Positions 42,643 through 50,126 of a stretch of 64,000 nucleotides of DNA are shown in pieces (positions within the stretch are counted from its first letter, which is position 1; each line of letters starts with the position of its first letter). The notes beneath the pieces are model-generated. The model made no database searches and had not been told where the DNA came from. It was given only the letters and a program-made list of their open reading frames with translations. The stretch is taken from assembly GCF_902859695.1 (NCBI RefSeq), contig NZ_CADIJL010000024.1, forward strand, positions 1-64,000. The letters are read 5' to 3'. The position numbers were made by a program, and so were the translations under genes. Source of the DNA: Achromobacter ruhlandii. Its GTDB lineage: Bacteria > Pseudomonadota > Gammaproteobacteria > Burkholderiales > Burkholderiaceae_B.

Positions 42643-43410
42643 GTGCCTACAGTGTGGATGGTATCTGGCAACAAGGGTGGTGCGGGCAAATCGGCAGTTG
42701 CGATTGGCCTTGCACAAGCCCTGATGCAGGAATTTGGCACGCACGAGGTATCCGTGATCGACGGAGACGGGCGCACTCCTGACGTGCACAGGATCTATGA
42801 CCGTAAGCTTCCTGCACGGCAACTCGACTTTCGGCGCCTGCGGCCCGACTCACATTCGAGCATGACGGAAGATGAATACTTCCGCATCGTGATGAGCTAC
42901 GTCAAGGTATCGGAGCACGTCGTCATCAATACGCCCGACGGAGCGGACGACCAGCTGATGGGGTGGTTCGACTCGACCCTCCAATGCACCGAGAGCATGT
43001 CGGAGGAGGTCGACGTCCTATTCAAATTTCTTTTCGTGATGAGCCCAGCGGAGGACGGCTTGCGCTACCTCGAAACGCTCTCCATGCGCTTCCAGCGGCT
43101 CTATCCGATTCGCAACCTCCATTTCGGGGATGCACTGCGCTTCCGCACATTCAACGAAACATACGCTCCAGGTTTCGAGCATGTCATCGATTTCCCGCGG
43201 CTCATGGCCGGCGAACTTGATCGAGTCAAGCGCCTGCGCCTGCCGCCCTGGGAATATGCAGAACTACGGTGCGACCGCGAGTCGCCTGAGGTGGTTACGC
43301 CGCGAGCACTCTCCCGCAAGCGTGTGCGGGACTGGATGTGTGACGTTACGGAAGCTCTGGCCCCGGCCATAGCGAATGACGCATCGAACCTCAAGCAAGG
43401 AATCATCTGA
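42643..43410 (+). CDS. Deviant-Walker ATPase, TraL-like (second of two)
   Basis: A 255-residue ATPase with VSGNKGGAGKSAVAIGLAQ at its N-terminus and VIDGDGRTPDVHRIYDRKLP after it. The lay-out parallels the preceding protein but the pairs differ widely, so this is an old duplication or two independent members. The start is GTG at 42643. Two stacked members could form a heterodimer. It ends 2 bp before the TraM-like gene. Confidence 0.65.
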   Translation: MPTVWMVSGNKGGAGKSAVAIGLAQALMQEFGTHEVSVIDGDGRTPDVHRIYDRKLPARQLDFRRLRPDSHSSMTEDEYFRIVMSYVKVSEHVVINTPDGADDQLMGWFDSTLQCTESMSEEVDVLFKFLFVMSPAEDGLRYLETLSMRFQRLYPIRNLHFGDALRFRTFNETYAPGFEHVIDFPRLMAGELDRVKRLRLPPWEYAELRCDRESPEVVTPRALSRKRVRDWMCDVTEALAPAIANDASNLKQGII

Positions 43411-43412
43411 CA

Positions 43413-43862
43413 ATGGCCAATCAACAGGCTTCCGCCGGCCAGGGCACCGCGCTGCATACCAGCAAGAGCGGCCTGGTCACCAGCGTCGAGCGCATCCTCC
43501 AACGCCCGCTCACCGCCGAAGACGCGCAGCATTGGAATGCCATTCAAGATCAATACGGCATAGCCGATGACGATCCGATCGTCATTATTCTCGTCATATT
43601 GGGTCTTCACCAGCACCTGGTCAACGAACTGCCCGAAAAAATCAAAGAGGCAACCGCGAGCGCAATCGCCACGCACCGCACAACACTCGAAGACCAGGCA
43701 ACCATCGTGTCAAAGGGCCTTATCGCCAAGCTGGCCCCGATGTTCCTCGATGCCTCGGCCAAGCCCCCCTCCGGGATGAAGGTGCCTGCATGGCTAGTGG
43801 TGGGCTTCGGCCTGTGCTGCGGGCTGGCTGGCGCGCTCTTGTCGCATTTTATCGGCCGCTAA
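43413..43862 (+). CDS. traM: TraM-like tail-anchored transfer protein
   Basis: A 149-residue protein. Its middle has YGIADDDPIVIILVILGLHQ, close to the segment GIAxxxDDPIxIL of TraM in IncP plasmids; the rest is helical, and a C-terminal membrane helix (WLVVGFGLCCGLAGALLSHF) anchors it. It follows the two TraL-like ATPases directly. In RP4 traM and traL are also neighbours. A membrane anchor for the ATPases is a reasonable inference. Confidence 0.6.
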   Translation: MANQQASAGQGTALHTSKSGLVTSVERILQRPLTAEDAQHWNAIQDQYGIADDDPIVIILVILGLHQHLVNELPEKIKEATASAIATHRTTLEDQATIVSKGLIAKLAPMFLDASAKPPSGMKVPAWLVVGFGLCCGLAGALLSHFIGR

Positions 43863-43889
43863 CAGGCCTCAGTTTATGTGGAGAAAGAA

Positions 43890-45194
43890 ATGACCCACCA
43901 GTTTGTGGAAAGCTATAACGAATACGCTGCGGTCCTACTGCGTACTGACAATCAACTGGCGAAGGAAGATCGTTGGATCTCGAGATGCTTCCTGACATGC
44001 GGCTTCGCCGATGTTGAGAGCACTGACGAGCTGGTGTTCGCCCACGCGGAAAGCGGCGTGCAGATCACTTGCGACTCTGACGCCTTGGCGATCAACGCTG
44101 GGGCTTCATCGCAGGCCCTCCGTCAGTGCTACAGCGACCTTTTCACGGTGCTGAAGAACATGGGGTGGGTGAAGGTGGAAGTGCACACTGACGCCGATGT
44201 CGAAGAGGTCATCGCGGACATGGCTGCATACATCCCGGCCTCCTACGATCTCACGATGGAGGCCGGGGCCGGGGCAGACCGCAAAGCCTTGGTCGACGAC
44301 CTCCGCGCCGAGATCGTGACCCGCCAGGTCGCGCAAGACCACGACCTGGCACGATCGAGCGAAGCAGCTATACCCATCGCCGCCTTGCACGGCACGCGCG
44401 CGGTGGAGGAGCGCCCCTCGTCGCCGGCGGGCAAGCAAACATCCCCCCAAACCGCTGCGGTACCAGGCGATCGACTCCTGACGTTGCAGGGGCCGGGCAA
44501 TGCCGCGGCGGGAAGTCTGGAAGAAGCAGTGCGGCTGTTGGCTCATGGCCAGCAGCAAGTTCAACAGCAGTTCGCGGGATTGATGGCACTACTCGCAAGT
44601 AGTCAGTTGGGCGGGAACCGTTTGGCACAGTCCGAAGGGATCATGGAGGCCGCTTCGAACGCTCAGGCCGCCACACACCGCCCTGTGGAGGCCTCCGCAG
44701 AGGAACAGGGTCTGTTGGACGCCGAGCAGGCTCAAGAGAGCGTGCAGGCCCGTGGCGCTGGCCAGGTGACCGTGGCGCCGACTTCCACCCCAACGAGCGA
44801 CGTCGGGCTTATTCCCGCATCTCCCGACGTGGAGAGCGATGCTCGCACGTCGGCGGATGCGATCGGCAGAGTCCCTCCGCATCCGGACGATGTCCCCGTT
44901 GCAGCAGTTGCGCCTGCAATCGCGGCTCCGAAGGAGGAGGGCCTGCAGGCCGGGGAGGCACGCGCGCTGCAGCAGCCGAACGGCTCGGAGACCACCAACG
45001 CCAAGTCCATGTCGGCCGGCGCCGCGCAACTCGACTGGGGAAGCACAAATGCGCTGCACCAGCCGCTCACCGATCAGCAGCAGCAGTTGATCTCGGCGGT
45101 GACCATGGTCGTACAAACGGCACTGTCCGAAGTCTTCATGTTGCGCAACGCTGTAGACAGGCTGGGCGGAGCACATACGTCCACTGGCGCTTGA
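43890..45194 (+). CDS. Large acidic hypothetical protein of the transfer module
   Basis: A 434-residue protein. The first 135 residues look globular (EDRWISRCFLTCGFADVEST; SDLFTVLKNMGWVKVEVHTD), and the remainder to about residue 390 is a low-complexity Ala/Gln/Pro/Ser-rich linker. A final helical region (LTDQQQQLISAVTMVVQTAL) closes it. GGAGAAAG precedes the ATG at 43890; an earlier GTG at 43878 is less likely. It is cotranscribed after the TraM-like gene. No family was recognised; the long linker suggests a scaffold or adaptor. Confidence 0.5.
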   Translation: MTHQFVESYNEYAAVLLRTDNQLAKEDRWISRCFLTCGFADVESTDELVFAHAESGVQITCDSDALAINAGASSQALRQCYSDLFTVLKNMGWVKVEVHTDADVEEVIADMAAYIPASYDLTMEAGAGADRKALVDDLRAEIVTRQVAQDHDLARSSEAAIPIAALHGTRAVEERPSSPAGKQTSPQTAAVPGDRLLTLQGPGNAAAGSLEEAVRLLAHGQQQVQQQFAGLMALLASSQLGGNRLAQSEGIMEAASNAQAATHRPVEASAEEQGLLDAEQAQESVQARGAGQVTVAPTSTPTSDVGLIPASPDVESDARTSADAIGRVPPHPDDVPVAAVAPAIAAPKEEGLQAGEARALQQPNGSETTNAKSMSAGAAQLDWGSTNALHQPLTDQQQQLISAVTMVVQTALSEVFMLRNAVDRLGGAHTSTGA

Positions 45195-45223
45195 CGCAGT
45201 TAGACACGCCAAAGGAGCGCCTC

Positions 45224-45487
45224 ATGTCCGAAGACCAACAGGTTGTGAGAATCGCGGCGCTTGAAGCGGCGATTAACCGGTGCAACGCTTCTCAAGGACG
45301 CGGCTCAATCCGTAAACAAGGAAGCTCGGCAGAAGGCGATCGCAATCGGGTCGTCCTCTGCCGCGATTCAAGCCTCATGGCGGAAGTCTACGGCGTGATG
45401 ATTTACACGCGTAGCGAAACTTGGCCGCTCGACCAATTCACGTCGAACCAGCGCGCAGCCTATTTGCGGTGGCATACCACTTCATAG
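45224..45487 (+). CDS. Small hypothetical protein
   Basis: An 87-residue protein (EDQQVVRIAALEAAINRCNA; YGVMIYTRSETWPLDQFT). The ATG at 45224 has GGAG eight bases upstream and is preferred to the GTG at 45191, which overlaps the preceding gene. It belongs to the same run of transfer genes. No family was recognised. Confidence 0.5.
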   Translation: MSEDQQVVRIAALEAAINRCNASQGRGSIRKQGSSAEGDRNRVVLCRDSSLMAEVYGVMIYTRSETWPLDQFTSNQRAAYLRWHTTS

Positions 45488-45502
45488 GGCTGCTCTTTGC
45501 AT

Positions 45503-45832
45503 ATGCCGCCGACCGTCAATAAGCGAGCAGACGAAGAACTCGACCAGCTGCTCGTGCAGGTGACCGAGGCGGAATTCCAGCTTGGGCAGCGGGAGCTTTC
45601 AGCGTCGAAGAAGACCGAAGTGGAGTTGGTCTTGTTAAACCTCGCTGCCTGCAAAGCGGATCTGATGGAGCTACTGGACCAGCCAGAGCGAGGCAGCCTA
45701 TTACCCGAAGATACAGAAATGCTTGTGAATCATCTCCGAAGCGAGATACAGATGTTGAGCGCCCGCGTGCAGGTTCTTACCACATCACGACGTGCGGCGC
45801 AGCACCGTCGCCTATTGGAGCCGCGGCAATGA
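45503..45832 (+). CDS. Small coiled-coil hypothetical protein
   Basis: A 109-residue helical protein with heptad-like Leu spacing (EELDQLLVQVTEAEFQLGQR and LVNHLRSEIQMLSARVQVL). It overlaps the TraB-like gene by the last four bases, so translation is coupled. An upstream TTG at 45497 is the only longer alternative. No family was recognised. Confidence 0.5.
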   Translation: MPPTVNKRADEELDQLLVQVTEAEFQLGQRELSASKKTEVELVLLNLAACKADLMELLDQPERGSLLPEDTEMLVNHLRSEIQMLSARVQVLTTSRRAAQHRRLLEPRQ

Positions 45833-47061
45833 ATCGGCGTTCTACATACCTCGCCTTCTCGCTAGCCCTAACAGCGGGCCTCGTTGGATACAGCGGCATC
45901 TGGTGGGCACTGCCGGTAGCCATGCTCGCGGTGGCAGGATGGGGCATGGCTGGAAGCCGTCGCGCCGCGTTTGCGGTCATGCTCGTCTACTACTTGGCGG
46001 CCAGTCGTGGCCTTCTACACGGAGGGGCCGTTTTTTTCGCGAACGGATCTTCTCCAGACTCCCTCTCTTGGCAGTGGGGCTTGGTTGTCTGGACTGTACC
46101 CGCTCTCGTACTCGCCGGCGCCTGGAGCCTTTGTTGGGGCCTCCGTTGGATCATGGTGCGAGCGCTCTTTGCGATCCTGGTTGTGAGCGCGCCACCAGTA
46201 GGCTTTATCGGTTGGACCAACCCTGCAAGTGGCATCGGGGTATGGCTGCCTGGCCTGGGGTGGTGGGGTGGGGCGATCGGCCTAGCTGTCGCTGCCTCGG
46301 CATCACGCCTGGGCCAGTTGTTGGCGCAACGCATGCAAGGCCGACAGAAAATTTTGACCAGCTTGGAAACCAGATTTCTCGCCGCGTGCGGACTGCTGGC
46401 CGCTGGCGCGATGATCCTTGCGGCGTTCCGCCCAGCGCCTTCAGCGCCAGAAGGGTGGGTAGGGTTGAATACTAGGTTGGGGCAGGCCGATGACTACCAG
46501 GTCATCCGAGGCCTTCAAGAAGCAACTGAAGCGGCAGCTAGGGCCGGAGCGGCGCTTATTGTGCTGCCGGAAGCAGTAGGCGGTAACTGGGAGATAAACA
46601 AGCTGTATTGGACTGACGTTAGCCGCGCGCTGCGCGCGCGCGATGTAGCGTTGCTGGTGGGAGCGGAAAGCCCCTCTGGCGGTGGCGGTGTCGAGCGAAT
46701 CAATGGCCTGTTCGGACTGGGGCAAGTCGACGGCACGCAAATTGCTCAGCGTATCCCCGTCCCTTTGGGGATGTGGGCCCCATGGTCTTCCATTCGACAC
46801 GTCGTCGCGGACTGGACCGCCTCAGGCGTTGTAGATGTCGCAGGACATCGCGCGATGATCCTTATTTGCTATGAACAACTGCTTGTCTGGCCGGTCCTGC
46901 AAAGCGCAGCTACATCGAATCGTCCGGATGTGGTGATCGCCACCGCAAACGTCTGGTGGGCAAGCCAAACGTCCATCCCAGCTATCCAGAAGGCCACGGT
47001 CCGCTCTTGGGCTAGGCTCTTCGGTCTCGGCGTCGTGCAAGCGACGAACTCAGATCGATGA
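45829..47061 (+). CDS. traB: TraB-like membrane protein with nitrilase-type domain
   Basis: A 410-residue protein. The N-terminal half has about six hydrophobic segments. The C-terminal half is a carbon-nitrogen hydrolase domain related to apolipoprotein N-acyltransferase, with Glu247 in VLPEAVGG and Cys347 in LICYEQ. The basic residue of the triad would be the Arg in QRIPVPLG, where Lnt has Lys/His-rich HLVPFGE, so activity is uncertain. TraB proteins of IncP and Ti plasmids have this build and act in conjugation by an unknown mechanism. The start is coupled to the preceding gene. Confidence 0.65.
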   Translation: MNRRSTYLAFSLALTAGLVGYSGIWWALPVAMLAVAGWGMAGSRRAAFAVMLVYYLAASRGLLHGGAVFFANGSSPDSLSWQWGLVVWTVPALVLAGAWSLCWGLRWIMVRALFAILVVSAPPVGFIGWTNPASGIGVWLPGLGWWGGAIGLAVAASASRLGQLLAQRMQGRQKILTSLETRFLAACGLLAAGAMILAAFRPAPSAPEGWVGLNTRLGQADDYQVIRGLQEATEAAARAGAALIVLPEAVGGNWEINKLYWTDVSRALRARDVALLVGAESPSGGGGVERINGLFGLGQVDGTQIAQRIPVPLGMWAPWSSIRHVVADWTASGVVDVAGHRAMILICYEQLLVWPVLQSAATSNRPDVVIATANVWWASQTSIPAIQKATVRSWARLFGLGVVQATNSDR

Positions 47062-47094
47062 GCCTTCACCGCGTGATTGTGGCGCCAATTGCCT

Positions 47095-47112
47095 GAGTGA
47101 AATCACCCCCCT
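47095..47112 (-). repeat. Isolated iteron copy upstream of traG
   Basis: On the minus strand GGGGGGTGATTTCACTC matches the CTC-type origin iterons exactly. It is about 7 kb from the origin and lies in the traG promoter region. Confidence 0.65.
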
Positions 47113-47138
47113 TTATCAAAATTGCCCGCCGGCCAGTT

Positions 47139-47154
47139 CTTTCACTAGTGAAAA
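47139..47154. promoter_or_regulatory. Palindromic operator copy 7
   Basis: CTTTCACTAGTGAAAA, one mismatch from consensus. TTTCAC inside it and TAATAT (47162-47167) at 16-bp spacing could be a promoter for traG that the repressor would cover. Confidence 0.65.
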
Positions 47155-47244
47155 AAACGCCTAATATCACAATAAAATATGCTTTATGTATTTCACATGG
47201 CTACACTTGTGGTTTGCACTTGATTCTTGAATTTCACCGCGACT

Positions 47245-49377
47245 ATGGCAGATAAAAAACCCCGTTTGCAGACGTTTAAGGCAGCTCGCACGCCGCTGCA
47301 AAATGTCATGTTGGGCATTCTCGCGATGATGTTCATTGTCATGGTCGCCTCAGTGTTTGCCACGCAGTTCTTCGCGGCCAAGATGAACTACTCGCGCCAT
47401 TTAGGAGCGCCCCTTTTTTCATTGGGCGCATGGGCCGTCTATCTTCCGTTCGACTGGATAAGTTGGGGTTGGCGATTTGCTGACCTAGTCGCCGTAAAGC
47501 CCACTGTGTACCAAATGGCCGTCATCGCACTATCTGGCTCCGCAATGGGTTTGGTCACGGGGCTGCTAGTGACGTTCTTTGCGTTTAAGCGCACCGAGGG
47601 CATGGAGTCGCTACACGGCGATGCCCACTGGGCAACTGCGGAGGAGGTTGATAGGACTGGTTTGCTCGGCCATCCCGGCGCTGAACTGAAGGGCATCTGT
47701 GTCGGGTCGATCATGTTGGACAAAGAAGGGGAGACGGTAACTCCCGCGCACGCCGACTACAGATCGAGGCACGTGACCCGCAAGAATGGTGGTGTCGTAA
47801 TGCGGGATAGCGAGGGCCGTCCGCTCTATGACGTGAATCCCAGCGTAGTGCTGGCTTTGCAGTACCTGCGAGACAACGCACCTACCCATGTTCTAGTTTT
47901 TGCGCCGACGCGTTCTGGTAAAGGTCGAGGGTTGATCATTCCCACGTTGTTCGCATGGAACGCATCAGTTGTGGTTGCGGACCAAAAAGGCGAGAACTAC
48001 GCCCTTACGGCAGGAATGCGCAAACGAGCGGGGCAGCGTGTTGGAAAGTTCGCTCCCACCAGCAACGATGGCTCCACGTGGAAGTGGAATCCCCTGGATG
48101 AGATCCGTAAAGGCACCGACCGGGAGGTTGGGGATGCCATGAACATATGTCAGATGATCGTGGATCCCGAGAATAAGGGGATGGAAGACCACTTTATATC
48201 GACGGCGTGGATGCTGCTTACCGCCGTGGCGCTACACCACGTGTATGCCGAGTCCGACGCCTCTATCGGTGGAATGGTGATGTATCTGTCGGATCCGCGG
48301 TTCGAGACCGACACGCAGATGTGGCAGAGAATGCTAACTGCAGAGCATGACCCGACCTTGAAGATGGGATGGGTCGACACTGCCGGCGCACCCACGAAGA
48401 CTCACCCCTTGGTGGCAGCACAAGCGGCATCGATGATGAAAATCGCGGAGGAAGAACGGGGCTCCATCTTGTCGACCGCCCGCCGCGTGCTTGGCCTCTG
48501 GTACGACCCGCTAGTTGCCGCCAATACCCGGACAAGCGACTTCCTGTGTAGAGACCTGATGACGGCAGATGACCCCGTCAGCCTCTACTACATCCCTACT
48601 GAAGAAGACAAAGACCGGCTGTTGCCACTCTCAAGGCTCTTTTTCTCCATGATCATTCGGCGCAATACCGTCCCAATGGCGGCTGAGAACGGCCGCCTTG
48701 TTGGAGGGTACAAACACCGCTTGTTGATGTTGATCGACGAGTTTCCCGCGCTTGGACAGCTCGAGATTATTGAAGATGCGCTGTCTTACGTCGCAGGGTA
48801 TGGGATCAAGCTGATGCTGATCTGCCAAGATCTGAGACAGCTTCAAGATAAGTATGGCGACAACGAGACCATTGTGGCGGGATGCCATATTCGCATTGCC
48901 TATGGCCCCTCGGACGAGCGGACAGCGCAACGACTGGAAGACATGGTGGGCGAGACTACGGTTGCGGAAGAAGAAGAAAACGTATCAGCGAATCGAATGG
49001 GTATTTCGGGTGGCAACGTGTCCGTCTCCCGTAAAAAAACAGGACGGCCGCTGATGACTGTAGGCGAATGGATGACGCTGTCGAATGAAGATCTGGTGGT
49101 GCTGGTGGCAAACAATCCGCCAATTTATGGACGAAAGATCAAATACGACGAAGTCCCCGATTTTGCTGCCTGGTCAAAACTGCCAGCACCGCATTCGAAT
49201 ACACCTCTTCGGGAACGCTTAGCTCGGACAGCGCCAGCGGCAACTCCAGCTACTGTCGCCATGTCAGAGGCAATGGCCGGCGGTCCTGCGCTTACCGCTG
49301 CTGACCAACGAATTGTCGACCAGTTATTGGCGAATCACATTGCTGTCCAAGAGATCCAACAAGTGAGGGCGTTCTGA
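47245..49377 (+). CDS. traG: TraG/VirD4 coupling protein
   Basis: A 710-residue type IV coupling protein. Two N-terminal membrane segments (about residues 12-40 and 80-105) are followed by Walker A (VFAPTRSGKGRG, near residue 220) and Walker B (LLMLIDEFPALG, near 495). The RP4 TraG-like C-terminal part ends in QEIQQVRAF. It links the relaxosome to the Trb channel and pumps DNA. The ATG at 47245 is preferred to TTG at 47227. The stop overlaps the next start (TGATG). It lies behind operator 7 and an iteron copy. Confidence 0.9.
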   Translation: MADKKPRLQTFKAARTPLQNVMLGILAMMFIVMVASVFATQFFAAKMNYSRHLGAPLFSLGAWAVYLPFDWISWGWRFADLVAVKPTVYQMAVIALSGSAMGLVTGLLVTFFAFKRTEGMESLHGDAHWATAEEVDRTGLLGHPGAELKGICVGSIMLDKEGETVTPAHADYRSRHVTRKNGGVVMRDSEGRPLYDVNPSVVLALQYLRDNAPTHVLVFAPTRSGKGRGLIIPTLFAWNASVVVADQKGENYALTAGMRKRAGQRVGKFAPTSNDGSTWKWNPLDEIRKGTDREVGDAMNICQMIVDPENKGMEDHFISTAWMLLTAVALHHVYAESDASIGGMVMYLSDPRFETDTQMWQRMLTAEHDPTLKMGWVDTAGAPTKTHPLVAAQAASMMKIAEEERGSILSTARRVLGLWYDPLVAANTRTSDFLCRDLMTADDPVSLYYIPTEEDKDRLLPLSRLFFSMIIRRNTVPMAAENGRLVGGYKHRLLMLIDEFPALGQLEIIEDALSYVAGYGIKLMLICQDLRQLQDKYGDNETIVAGCHIRIAYGPSDERTAQRLEDMVGETTVAEEEENVSANRMGISGGNVSVSRKKTGRPLMTVGEWMTLSNEDLVVLVANNPPIYGRKIKYDEVPDFAAWSKLPAPHSNTPLRERLARTAPAATPATVAMSEAMAGGPALTAADQRIVDQLLANHIAVQEIQQVRAF

Positions 49378-50096
49378 TGATTTTTACCAGTGAAAATTTT
49401 TTCGCAAGGCTTACATTATTTATTGCCATTGCGGCGATTAGCGCCCGGGCGATAGCAGCATCCGAAATGCCTATGGCGGAACTACTAGCCAAATGTGCGC
49501 CTACCGTCGCCGTGAGCACGATGGCGTCCATTGTGAAAGTCGAGTCGTCCGGTCACGTGTACGCGGTGGCAGACGCAGGGCCTGTGCACCTTCCTTGGAG
49601 CGTTCGCAAAGACATGGTGCGCTCTCATTTTCCGACATCGAAAGATGAGGCTGTTGAACTGGTCAAGTCGTTGCTGAAGAAAGGGCACACCGTCAGCATC
49701 GGCCTGTCGCAAGTGAACGATCGCAATCTCAAAGGCTTGGGATTAAGCGTGGAAGAGGTCTTTGATCCCTGCACGAACGTGTCTGCCGGCGGCAAGATCC
49801 TCACCAACTTCTATCAACGGGCGGCCAAAGAATTTGGCCCCGGCGAGAAGGCGCTGCAAGCGGCCATCTCGGCATATCAATCCGGCAACTGGGAACGCGG
49901 CGTAGCCAACGGCTACGTCGGCCTCGTCTACAAGGCCGCCGGGGTTGTGCCGGACCTAAAAGTGGGAACGGGAAACCGCGCGATGAAGGTGGCTAGCGCT
50001 GATAGGCCGACTAAGTCGGCCGAGCAATGGTGGGAGTCCCGCGCGGAACTACTGCGCCAAGCGCGAGAGTCGGACCTCAAGGCCTCAAAGGAATAA
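49377..50096 (+). CDS. VirB1-like lytic transglycosylase
   Basis: A 239-residue exported lytic transglycosylase. A signal peptide ends near ARAIAA. The SLT domain follows with the catalytic Glu near residue 53 in IVKVESSG, then GLSQVNDRNLKGLGLS and SAYQSGNW. It locally opens peptidoglycan so that the mating channel can pass. The first codons (MIFTSENFF) are the near-operator palindrome (operator 8). It is coupled to traG. Confidence 0.85.
   Translation: MIFTSENFFARLTLFIAIAAISARAIAASEMPMAELLAKCAPTVAVSTMASIVKVESSGHVYAVADAGPVHLPWSVRKDMVRSHFPTSKDEAVELVKSLLKKGHTVSIGLSQVNDRNLKGLGLSVEEVFDPCTNVSAGGKILTNFYQRAAKEFGPGEKALQAAISAYQSGNWERGVANGYVGLVYKAAGVVPDLKVGTGNRAMKVASADRPTKSAEQWWESRAELLRQARESDLKASKE
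49381..49396. promoter_or_regulatory. Operator-like copy 8 inside a coding start
   Basis: TTTTTACCAGTGAAAA, one mismatch from consensus, begins four bases after the A of the virB1-like ATG. It codes for residues 2-7 of that protein, so selection for the site and for the protein overlap. Confidence 0.5.
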
Positions 50097-50126
50097 CCCT
50101 CCAGTAGGGAACAAAAAGGACATGTC

